From Candidatus Latescibacterota bacterium (lineage in GTDB: Bacteria; Latescibacterota; UBA2968; UBA8231), in the NCBI GenBank assembly GCA_022820485.1, contig JAJEFJ010000073.1:38176-102175 (forward strand): DNA of 64,000 nucleotides, given 5' to 3'. Below the pieces are notes generated by a model that was not told the DNA's origin, made no database searches, and saw only the letters and a program-made list of their open reading frames with translations. Below, one piece after another: positions 18,409 through 26,793 of the stretch. The translations under genes and the position numbers were made by a program. Within the stretch, counting starts at the first letter, position 1. Every line of letters starts with the position of its first letter.

Positions 18409-19875
18409 CTACCGGGCCTCGTGCGCTAGCTGACGCGCTTTTTCGCGGTGTGCGCGGCTTTTTTGCAGGTGTCCCAATTGCTGGTAGGCGTCGCTGAGAT
18501 AGAGATGGGCGCGGCCATTGGCTGGGTCCAATTCGACGGCGCGGGCGTAGGCGCGGGCAGCCTCGTCGAATCGGTCCAATTTCGCGTATGCCACCCCGAG
18601 GTTTAACTGCGCTGAGGCACTGGTGGGACTGAGCCGGGCGGCCTCGGCAAAGTGGGCGACGGCCGCGGCCAAATCGCCCGTGCGGGCCGCGGCCAAGCCG
18701 AGTCCGTAGGCGGCCTCGTGCAAGCTGGAGTCGAGTGCGGTAGCGCGCAAAAGACTGGCCCGAGCTTCCGCATAGCGTTGTTGCTTGAGGAGAATCATCC
18801 CCAGCCGAGTGTGACTGAGCGGGTCTTCTTCGTCGAGGGCGAGGGCTTGGCGAAAGCTCGCGGCGGCGGCGGCCAAATCGCCTTGATAGGAAAAGAGGAC
18901 GCCTAGGCTGCTGTGCGCGTCTTTTAGTTCGGGATTGATGGCGAGGGCGTTTTGATATTCGAGGATGGCTTGGTCGTATTGGCCTTGCAGGGCGAGGTGC
19001 AGGGCGAGATTGTAGCGGGCCGTGGCCGAGCCAATGGCTACCGCGCTTACTTCGGGCAGGGATTGGTCTGAGCCGATGCCTCGGTGGTGCTGGCGGAGGA
19101 TTTCCGAGCGCGCGAGGGCCTTTTCTCCTTGTTCGCGCTGTCCTGTGCGCAAGTAAAGTTGCGACAGATTGAAGTGGACTTGCGGCGAATAGGGATTGAG
19201 TTCGGCGGCTCGTTCTAGAGCTGCCACGGCTTGGTCGTAGCGCCCTTGGGCGCGGTGCAGCAAGCCGCGATGGAAATGCGCTTCGGCGTCTTCGGGCGCG
19301 TACTGCACGGCGCGTTGCAGGTGATTTAGGGCTTGGTCTAAGGTGCCTTGTCGTCGGTAGTATAGGCCCAGCTTCTTGTGAGCTGGCGCGAGCGTGGAAT
19401 CTACCTGTAGGGCGGCCAGATAAGCGCGCTCAGCGAGGTGGGCGCTGTCGCGGTAGCTATATACAAGGCCGAGGTTATAGTGGGTGGTGGCGCGTTGCGG
19501 ATCGAGTTCGAGCGCTCGTTCGAAGGCGCTCAGGGCGGCATCAGTGTCGCTGTATCGGGCTTCGGCGAATGCGCGGGTCATCTCGATGGCTCCGAGTAGA
19601 TCGTAGAGCTCGGCATCGTTGGCATCGCGAGCTAGGCCGGCGTGCGCTGTTTCTAGCGCTTGTTCGTACTGGCCGACTTGCAGATAACAACGCCCTAGAT
19701 AGCGATAGGCAACCTGCGATGGAGACGGACTCTGCACAGCCCGTTGCAAGACCTCAATTGCGGTTTGATACTCTCGATTGTAGAAGTGCTGCTGGCCTTC
19801 GACTAGGAGAGGGTCGTTGCGGGCGCAGCCCCAAGCGAGCAAAAAGAACAGGAGCACGGCCCAACTCAATTTCAA
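18409..19875 (-). CDS. TPR-repeat lipoprotein
   Basis: 488 aa from a TTG at 19875 that overlaps the stop of the upstream foldase gene (TTGA). The N-terminus is a lipoprotein signal with lipobox LAWGC. The rest consists of about twelve tetratricopeptide repeats (for example ATTHYNLGLVYSYRDSAHLA, AEAHFHRGLLHRAQGRYDQA, SAQLNLGVAYAKLDRFDEAA), interrupted near residue 270. TPR lipoproteins usually scaffold envelope complexes. Lying between a PpiC-type foldase and an exported surface protein, it is likely part of the same envelope machinery. Confidence 0.9.
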   Translation of the reverse strand: MKLSWAVLLFFLLAWGCARNDPLLVEGQQHFYNREYQTAIEVLQRAVQSPSPSQVAYRYLGRCYLQVGQYEQALETAHAGLARDANDAELYDLLGAIEMTRAFAEARYSDTDAALSAFERALELDPQRATTHYNLGLVYSYRDSAHLAERAYLAALQVDSTLAPAHKKLGLYYRRQGTLDQALNHLQRAVQYAPEDAEAHFHRGLLHRAQGRYDQAVAALERAAELNPYSPQVHFNLSQLYLRTGQREQGEKALARSEILRQHHRGIGSDQSLPEVSAVAIGSATARYNLALHLALQGQYDQAILEYQNALAINPELKDAHSSLGVLFSYQGDLAAAAASFRQALALDEEDPLSHTRLGMILLKQQRYAEARASLLRATALDSSLHEAAYGLGLAAARTGDLAAAVAHFAEAARLSPTSASAQLNLGVAYAKLDRFDEAARAYARAVELDPANGRAHLYLSDAYQQLGHLQKSRAHREKARQLAHEAR

Positions 19876-21575
19876 TTGGGTGCGCCAAGGGCGCGTTCTA
19901 TCGCGGCTGAAAATTCCTCAACTGGGTGCTGCTCCCGCAGGTCGCGCACATAGCGCACGTAGCCGCGCTTGGACTTGTCGATCTTGACGTAAGCCGTGGC
20001 GCGGCGACGGGATGTGGCGTTGTAGGGATGTTTTTTCTGGTGGCGGTCGAGGACCTTGAAGACTGAATATCCGCCTTGTACCTGCACTGGCCCATCGACT
20101 TGGCCGACGGGTAGAGAATGCGCTAAGTCGTAGATGTCCAGATAGTACGCCTTGGTATAGGGACTGAGGGTCAGGTGTCCGTCGTGGTGGCTGGCACCGG
20201 GCCGGAGGGTGTGAGCGCGCGCCAAAGGCGCGGGGTCGGCACCGGCGAGGATCTCGCGCTTGAGCCGCTGGGCCAACGAGTCGGAAGACACGAGAATTTC
20301 TACTATTTCGGTTGTCAGCGGCGCGGTGAACTTCTCTGGATGGCTCTCGTAGAAGGCGAGGGCTTCCTCTGGGGTAACTGCGACGTGCTGATCGACGTAG
20401 CGCTGCCGCAGGGCGTTGAGAAGCAGATCGTCCCGCTTGTTGCGGATGCGCTGCTGCAGGTTGGGATCTTCTTTTAGGCCGTGAGCCTGAGCCTCAGCGG
20501 TGAAGAGAAAGGCCGGGACGATCGCAGTTTCTAGGAGGAAAGCGACGCGGGCGGAGTCGGCCAACTCCGGCTGGCCGGCGCGTATTTGCCGCGCCGTTTG
20601 CATGAATTCGTGGCAACTGATTTGACCGCCGCGAAAGGAGACGATAGGCGCGTCGTTCAACGCGGTCGGCAGGGCGTATAGATCGCCCTCGGGCTGCTGG
20701 CTGTGCTGGTTGAGATTGCGAATCTGCTCGGGATGCACCTCGGGGCCATACTCGCTTTTGAGCGAGTCGAGGAGAGCTTGGTAGCGGGCGACTCGCTTGC
20801 GGCCAAAAACTTCCTCCCGTACTTTGCCCTCGGAAGCGGCGAGCGGCAGTGGCATCTCGTCGGTGACTTGAAAGACCGTGTAGTGGGTCTTGCCGGCAAA
20901 CCGGAAGCGGATGGGTGCGGATACCTCGCCCACGGCGAGGGGGAAGATCGCTTCGGCAATGGCCGGAAGGACCTTGTCCTTGAGCTTGTAGCCCCCCACA
21001 TCACCGCCCTGTTCGCCGCTATCGCGGTGCAGAGAACGCCCCTTGGCCAACGCCATGAACTGCGCCCCGTCGGCTACGGCCTGCAAAATTTCCTCCGCTT
21101 CTTCGCGGGTCTCTAGCATGATGCCGCTAAAGCGGAGGGCGCGGTCGCGGTGGGTGGCTCGATAGTGAGCTTCCATCTCTTCGTCTGTAACGACGATCTT
21201 TTGGGATATTTCGCGATGGGTGTACAAATCGAGCAAGAGGTTTTGGGAGAAAAAGGATAGCTCAGCTTGGAGTGCGGGATCGTCGGCTAGCTGAAGGGCC
21301 TCGGCTTCGGCGAGCAAGAGCCGCTTGTCGATCAAGCTGTTGAGGACTTGGCGGTTCTTGTCGAGCAGAGTATCGCCCTTTTTCATGCCCTCTGGGATGA
21401 GCGCACTGAACTCGGTGAAAGCCGCGAGAGTAATGGGGTCGCCGGCTACGGTCGCCAAGACGACATCCTGCACCTCGGGCTGTTCGGGCTGACCATTGCA
21501 GGACGCGAGGAAAAGGGCGAAAAGAGACAGGAACGGGAGGATGCGCTCGCACTGAAAGGACTGGATTGAGATCAT
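19872..21575 (-). CDS. Parvulin-type peptidyl-prolyl isomerase lipoprotein (PpiC/SurA-like)
   Basis: 567 aa from an ATG at 21575. The signal ends in a lipobox (LFALFLASC). Residues ~35-130 form a SurA-type helical chaperone segment (LIDKRLLLAEAEALQL). Residues ~145-245 are a parvulin rotamase domain (FSGIMLETREEAEEIL, GEQGGDVGGYKLKDKVLP, ITY-like end FRFAGKTHYTVFQVTDE). A second, less conserved stretch with a similar arrangement follows (residues ~300-530, TTEIVEILVSSDSLAQRL, GGYSVFKVLDRHQKKHP). These proteins assist folding of outer-membrane and secreted proteins. It heads the leftward unit and faces, across 152 bases, an operon for large barrel-like proteins that could be its clients. Confidence 0.88.
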   Translation of the reverse strand: MISIQSFQCERILPFLSLFALFLASCNGQPEQPEVQDVVLATVAGDPITLAAFTEFSALIPEGMKKGDTLLDKNRQVLNSLIDKRLLLAEAEALQLADDPALQAELSFFSQNLLLDLYTHREISQKIVVTDEEMEAHYRATHRDRALRFSGIMLETREEAEEILQAVADGAQFMALAKGRSLHRDSGEQGGDVGGYKLKDKVLPAIAEAIFPLAVGEVSAPIRFRFAGKTHYTVFQVTDEMPLPLAASEGKVREEVFGRKRVARYQALLDSLKSEYGPEVHPEQIRNLNQHSQQPEGDLYALPTALNDAPIVSFRGGQISCHEFMQTARQIRAGQPELADSARVAFLLETAIVPAFLFTAEAQAHGLKEDPNLQQRIRNKRDDLLLNALRQRYVDQHVAVTPEEALAFYESHPEKFTAPLTTEIVEILVSSDSLAQRLKREILAGADPAPLARAHTLRPGASHHDGHLTLSPYTKAYYLDIYDLAHSLPVGQVDGPVQVQGGYSVFKVLDRHQKKHPYNATSRRRATAYVKIDKSKRGYVRYVRDLREQHPVEEFSAAIERALGAPN

Positions 21576-21727
21576 TGAAAATTTCTTGCTCTAGTGGGTA
21601 GTATTCACTTATTTAACGAGCAATTAATTTAGGATTTGACAGATTTTTGAGCAACAATGCAGGGACATTCGGCGTTGTGGAATGCTCTCTACAGCCCGTC
21701 CTGCTAATTATCTCTAAGAGTCAGTTT

Positions 21728-23983
21728 ATGCAAACAGCTTTGCGATCTGCTTGCCTCATGGGCGGCGTCTTGCTCGCCGCTTTGGCGGCGGGAAAATCAG
21801 CGGTTGCGGAAGTCGTGGTCATTGGCGGTGCAGAAGGCCTAAGCTGGGAAAGCGGTGGGGGTGATCTCCCCGCCGTGGTCATCCGCAGTGCGACCGCGAT
21901 CGAAAAAACCAACGCCCCTGGGGGGGTCATCGACTTTGAGCCGGAAGGGCGGCCCTACTTTATCGCGCCCCAGCGCGCCGATACCACCCGCAACATAGCG
22001 GTCGGCATTAACTCGCCATTGCGCGGCGGCAGCATTAGGTCGCCGAACAATCGCTCTATTGGCGCAGCCTTGGCCAATGTGATCGACAACGACGGCGACA
22101 CGGCCTTGGACATGCGCGCTTCCGGGGGCACCCAAAGTGCCCGGGTACTAGGGCTAATCATCGACTTAGATCTCGGCGCTCGCTTTGGTCTCAATCGCTT
22201 CAAATTCTTTCCGCGCAACGGCGACCCGGATTTTCCCTCGGAGGAATTCCCCTTCCAAAACGAATTCTTGCGGGGGTATGAGATTTTTATCAATGATGGC
22301 ACGCCGGAAAATTCCTTTGAAGGCGTGCCCATCCTGCAAACTGTCGCGGTCGAGACCCAAAACGACCAATCCGTGGTGGATGTGCGTATCGCTCCGCAAT
22401 ACGTGCGCTTCGTGCGGCTGAAGGTGCTGACCGCGGCCGGCTTCGACCTAGCTGAGTTCCAGATTTTCGGCACGGGTTTCGTGCCCGAAGCGAGCTATGT
22501 GTCCAACATCTTTGACTTCGGCGACTTGGCCTTGTTCGGCAACTTGCGTTGGATTCAAGAGGCGGAAGGCGACGCAAACCTGTCTAGCTTGCGGGTTCGC
22601 ACGCGTACGGGCGTGGATCCGAATCCGGTCGAATTCAACAAGGTCCGTCCGGGCGAGCGCATCTTCCGCGTAGGCGGTGGTGCACAAGCCGGCAATCGGT
22701 CGGGCACCTCAACGGCCAATGTGGAGGTGCCGTGGAAGTGGGCCGATGCCATCGACGATGCCGAGCTAAAGGCCCTAGTTGAAGAGGTGTTGGACAATGA
22801 CGAGGTGGATGTGCGCGAGGCGATTGGGGTGTTTAAGGATCTGCCGCTGGACCAGCAGGTCCTAGTCACCCTCGACGAGGCTGATTACAGAGCGCTGCGA
22901 GGCGAGGACAAAGGGGTCATCCGCGACGATGTCAACAACTGGAGTGGCTGGTCGCCTCCCTATCCGGCGTCCGGTATCGTCGGCCAGGACCAGCTTCCAA
23001 TAGACGGTTCCGGTGTTCCAATCTCCTCGCCTGGCCCACGGCGCTACTTTCAGTTTTCGATTGATTTTTTTAGCGACGACTTTGAGTCCGCGGCCGCAGT
23101 TGGCGGCTTGGCCTTTGACGTGGTTTCGCCGCCCTTTGCCCGAGAACTGATCGCCGAGATCTCACCGCGCTCAGCGGCCGTGGGGAAGAATACCCGATTT
23201 TTATACGCGGTACGCAACAAATCATCTGGTCAGCAGCGCGGCTTTGACGCCTTTGAGATCAAGACTCCCTTGCGCGTCGAGTCCATCGGGCGCGTGCGAA
23301 TCCAGCGACCTGGTGGCGAGGTGCAAGAGGCGGATTTTTCCGGCTCGTCGCTGGTGAACTTGCCCCAGGCCAGCAATGGTATCTCCATCGACGAAGTGCT
23401 CGACGACCGCTTTGCTATTTCCTTTCCACTCATCGAGGAAGACGGGACGGTCTTGGAGGTAGAATTCGACAATGGAGTGTTGCGCTTTGGCACAACGTTC
23501 GTCGGCCGCGCCTTTAATCGCTCGGTCGAAACGACCCTCGGGCAAGGCGTCGTGGCTGGCAATGCCGCTGACTTGAGTCAGTCCGGCTTTGCCGACACCG
23601 ATATCCAGCCGGTGGGTACGCCGATAGCGGACAACCTCTCGGTGGCCGTACCGATCAGCAAGGAGCTTTTAGCCAATGTGGCCGTAAATTCGCCGGTATT
23701 TACGCCCAACGGCGACGGGGTCAACGACCGCGTCCTCATTCAGTACGACATCACCAATATCGCGCGGCTCTCGCCGGTAAAAGTTTCGATTTTCGATCTG
23801 TCCGGCCGCTTGGTGCGGGCCTTAGTCGATAGCGAGGCCATCAGCGGCCGCTTTGCCCAGCCTTGGGATGGCCGGGACGACGACGGGGTGTACGTGCCGC
23901 CGGGGCACTATGCGTTTAGCGTCTCGCTGCAAGCTGGCACGGGCCAAGTGAGGAAAATCGGGGTTGTCGGGGTGGCTTACTAG
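21728..23983 (+). CDS. Exported discoidin/FlgD-like surface protein (family B)
   Basis: 751 aa from the ATG at 21728, where a signal peptide begins (MQTALRSACLMGGVLLAALA); the frame itself is open from 21647. After a discoidin-like module (NVIDNDGDTALDMRASGG, YVRFVRLKVLTAAGFDLAEF) comes an inserted module (DEADYRALRGEDKGVIRDDV, then WSGWSPPYPASG). The C-terminal FlgD-like Ig domain is clear (FTPNGDGVNDRVLIQYDI, WDGRDDDGVYVPPGHYAF), ending in VGVAY. It is the first gene of the rightward operon 21728-31511, 26 bases before the first barrel-like gene, and diverges from the foldase unit. The same module set recurs in the gene at 36637. Function is unknown; exported to or beyond the outer membrane is likely. 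Confidence 0.82.
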   Translation: MQTALRSACLMGGVLLAALAAGKSAVAEVVVIGGAEGLSWESGGGDLPAVVIRSATAIEKTNAPGGVIDFEPEGRPYFIAPQRADTTRNIAVGINSPLRGGSIRSPNNRSIGAALANVIDNDGDTALDMRASGGTQSARVLGLIIDLDLGARFGLNRFKFFPRNGDPDFPSEEFPFQNEFLRGYEIFINDGTPENSFEGVPILQTVAVETQNDQSVVDVRIAPQYVRFVRLKVLTAAGFDLAEFQIFGTGFVPEASYVSNIFDFGDLALFGNLRWIQEAEGDANLSSLRVRTRTGVDPNPVEFNKVRPGERIFRVGGGAQAGNRSGTSTANVEVPWKWADAIDDAELKALVEEVLDNDEVDVREAIGVFKDLPLDQQVLVTLDEADYRALRGEDKGVIRDDVNNWSGWSPPYPASGIVGQDQLPIDGSGVPISSPGPRRYFQFSIDFFSDDFESAAAVGGLAFDVVSPPFARELIAEISPRSAAVGKNTRFLYAVRNKSSGQQRGFDAFEIKTPLRVESIGRVRIQRPGGEVQEADFSGSSLVNLPQASNGISIDEVLDDRFAISFPLIEEDGTVLEVEFDNGVLRFGTTFVGRAFNRSVETTLGQGVVAGNAADLSQSGFADTDIQPVGTPIADNLSVAVPISKELLANVAVNSPVFTPNGDGVNDRVLIQYDITNIARLSPVKVSIFDLSGRLVRALVDSEAISGRFAQPWDGRDDDGVYVPPGHYAFSVSLQAGTGQVRKIGVVGVAY

Positions 23984-24009
23984 TTACTTAAAATGTAGGG
24001 AGAGATGAT

Positions 24010-26793
24010 TTGCAAGTGTTTAGACTATGGGGGTTAGTTGGTTTGGCTGCTCTGATGCTGGCGGCTGGCCTGGCTGAGGCCCAAGATTACGGCAACCGCT
24101 TGGGTCGCCAGCGCGGCGGGGCGGTCAGCTTTGAACCGCGCGGCCCTGGGGTCCTATTTGGTGCGCTCGATCCAGCAGTCAAGAAATGGTACATTCCCCA
24201 AGAGCTGTTCAACGAATACGGCTGGCGGCAGTGGGAGTACTCCAACTACGCTAAGGATGAGTTTCGGCGCTACGTCAACATCCACCGCGAGGGCGATTAC
24301 TTCTACGACTTCTACGGCAACTTCATCGGCCGCGGCTGGCTGATCTACGACTGGAGCCAAAACCAGCCCGGGCAGCTCGGCAGCAGCATCTTCCAAAACG
24401 CCCGCTTCGACTCTTGGTTCAATGGGGTCACCATTGGCGGCGACTCGCAGAGCCAGTACTACTATTCCATTACAGTCGGCAATCTGCTGCGCACGACCCT
24501 CACGCCAATGACCTTTTCTAGGCCTCGTTACAATGGCGTCCAGATCGACTTCATGGCCGACAAATACGCTGGCACGATCCTCGCCTCGCGGATCAGCGAC
24601 CCGATCTTGGGCGCGACCCAAGAGCCGGAAACCCGCACCAATACCACTACCATGTTCGGCGGGCGCGGCACGGTTCAGGTCGGCGACTTCATCGAGGTGG
24701 GCGCGACCGTGGTCGATGCCCGCAATACCAATACCACGCTCGACTTGTTCAGCGGCGACTTGATCGCCGGCAGCCTCACTTCCGGCCAGAGTAGCACCCC
24801 GCTGACGGCCATTGCCATCATTCTCAGCGACGACACGCCCGAAGATAGCGAGGGCGGCGCGGCTTTGTTCCGCGACAAGGTGCGCATTATCAGCCGCGAC
24901 TTTGAGACAAACAAAGAACAGGTTTTCGAGGCGGAGGAGGTCGTCCGCGCTGGCGCGGAGTGGCCGATTAAATTCGGCGGTTTTGAGCGCCAGGGGTACA
25001 CGGCCGCCGACGGCCACGAGCGCATCGTGCTCAACTACGACTTCAACGACCCGGCTTACATCGGCCCAGACCCCACCTCGATCGTGGCCGTGGAATTTGA
25101 ATACGTCTTGGGCAATGACTTCAAGGTGCAGATGTGGTCCGATCGGCAGACGGGCCGCCGCGCCATGCCTTCCGCGCCCCTGAGTGCGGAAACCATAGAT
25201 GCCACCGAGCCAGCGCTGATTACCCTGCGGCGAGCCGAAGGTAACGTGAAGGACATTTCCAATCTCCAGCTCGTCAAATTTGACTACGGTCTGCCGACGG
25301 GCAACCTAGTCGGCGGATTTACAGTGGAGGGAAAGGGGCTGTGGGGGCTTGACTTCTACGGAGAGTGGGACCGCAATAAGCGCTACTATCAGTATCCCAA
25401 TGCCGCGCTGTTTACGGCTGGTAAAAACCACAAAATTTCCACCGAGCAGTCCGACGCTTGGTTTTTTAATATCTCTCGTCAGTTCCATCCGTGGTTCTTC
25501 TTTGGCGAAGTCTATGCGATGGACGATGCGTATTCGACCACGGCTTTTTTAGTCGATGCCAACGGCGACATCCAATACGACAACTCCCAGCGCAACTTCT
25601 ACGAATTCGTCGAAGACAACGACGACCAAGACCAATTTCCCGATTGGATCCGCGCGGGTTCGGCCAACGACCGGCTCATCTTTCCCGGGTGGGACGAGAA
25701 CAACGATTTTATCTCGGATTTCAACCAAAACGACAACGGCACGGTCAACAACCTCATTCCCGACTACGAAGAGCCTTTTTTGCGCTATGCGGTTGATCGG
25801 CCCGAATACCTCTTTGGCATCGACCTGAACAACAACGATTGGATCGACCGCTTCGAAGACGACGATTTGCCGGATTACCCCTATAAGACCGACCGGCAGG
25901 GCTATAATGTGTTCGCTGGTGCCGAGCTCGTGCCAGGGGCACGGTTGACCTTGGGACAGGCGGACGAGCAGATGATTTCGGCCGATCGCTCCAGCCGCGT
26001 CCAGTACGCGCTCTTTACCTTTGACCGCGACGTGCCGGGCGTGGGGCGCTTGCGGGTTTTTGACGCGCTGAAAAAGGTCGCCGACACCATTCCAGACGAC
26101 CGGCGTGAACCCACGCCTTTTGTCGATGCTCCGCCGATCCAACCCCTCGTTCCCGACATTCTGCCGGCCCAAGACACTTGGGTCAATGCGCTGTGGCTCG
26201 GGTTCGACTACGCGGGCATTGATCGGCTCAACATCATCAACAAGTTCAAGTACGAATTCTATCGCCAAAACCAAGACGATCCACGCGATATAGATGGCCG
26301 TCGCCTGCGGACCAACACGAGCTTCTTCGGCTTGATTAACAAATTCGACTACACCTACGACTTGGGCCGCTTCAGCCTCCAGCCTAAGTTCAAGAGCGAA
26401 TACTTGCGGCGCACGCCGTTTTTGGTGCAAGAGGATGAGCGCAAGGAGTGGACCGGCAGCTTCGTGCTGCTAGCCCGACTGCCGGTGCTGAAGCACACCG
26501 TGCTGATGGGAGGGGTAGAGCAACTGCTACTGAGGGATTTGATGAGCGATGAGGACGCCATGGTCGCCAGCGGCATCACCACGGAAACGGGCGACTTGAG
26601 CAGTGTAAACGTGGCGGTGCAGCTATCCAATTCCTCGGACTACATGGGGTATCGCCTGACGACGCAGATCGGCCTGCGCTACGGGCGCACCCAGACCGAG
26701 CTAGTGCTAGAGAACGACAGCGGCTTTGTCAAGGGCAGCGAGAGCAGCAATTCGACGACTAGCTTCATCACCGTGTACGCCGGAATTCAGTAA
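24010..26793 (+). CDS. Large putative outer-membrane beta-barrel protein, copy 1
   Basis: 927 aa from a TTG preceded by GGGAGAG. A signal peptide ends at AEAQ, followed by the motif DYGNRLGRQRGG shared with the next gene. The chain is rich in aromatic residues and alternating polar/hydrophobic strands (YYYSITVGNLLRTTLTPMTF, KSEYLRRTPFLVQEDERKEW) and ends in FITVYAGIQ, which fits an outer-membrane barrel. Near residues 530-650 there is a very acidic block with calcium-loop-like spacing (FVEDNDDQDQFPDW, WDENNDFISDFNQNDNG, GIDLNNNDWIDRFEDDDLPD). I know no named family for it. Its stop shares a base with the start of its paralogue, so both are made together. Confidence 0.78.
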   Translation: MQVFRLWGLVGLAALMLAAGLAEAQDYGNRLGRQRGGAVSFEPRGPGVLFGALDPAVKKWYIPQELFNEYGWRQWEYSNYAKDEFRRYVNIHREGDYFYDFYGNFIGRGWLIYDWSQNQPGQLGSSIFQNARFDSWFNGVTIGGDSQSQYYYSITVGNLLRTTLTPMTFSRPRYNGVQIDFMADKYAGTILASRISDPILGATQEPETRTNTTTMFGGRGTVQVGDFIEVGATVVDARNTNTTLDLFSGDLIAGSLTSGQSSTPLTAIAIILSDDTPEDSEGGAALFRDKVRIISRDFETNKEQVFEAEEVVRAGAEWPIKFGGFERQGYTAADGHERIVLNYDFNDPAYIGPDPTSIVAVEFEYVLGNDFKVQMWSDRQTGRRAMPSAPLSAETIDATEPALITLRRAEGNVKDISNLQLVKFDYGLPTGNLVGGFTVEGKGLWGLDFYGEWDRNKRYYQYPNAALFTAGKNHKISTEQSDAWFFNISRQFHPWFFFGEVYAMDDAYSTTAFLVDANGDIQYDNSQRNFYEFVEDNDDQDQFPDWIRAGSANDRLIFPGWDENNDFISDFNQNDNGTVNNLIPDYEEPFLRYAVDRPEYLFGIDLNNNDWIDRFEDDDLPDYPYKTDRQGYNVFAGAELVPGARLTLGQADEQMISADRSSRVQYALFTFDRDVPGVGRLRVFDALKKVADTIPDDRREPTPFVDAPPIQPLVPDILPAQDTWVNALWLGFDYAGIDRLNIINKFKYEFYRQNQDDPRDIDGRRLRTNTSFFGLINKFDYTYDLGRFSLQPKFKSEYLRRTPFLVQEDERKEWTGSFVLLARLPVLKHTVLMGGVEQLLLRDLMSDEDAMVASGITTETGDLSSVNVAVQLSNSSDYMGYRLTTQIGLRYGRTQTELVLENDSGFVKGSESSNSTTSFITVYAGIQ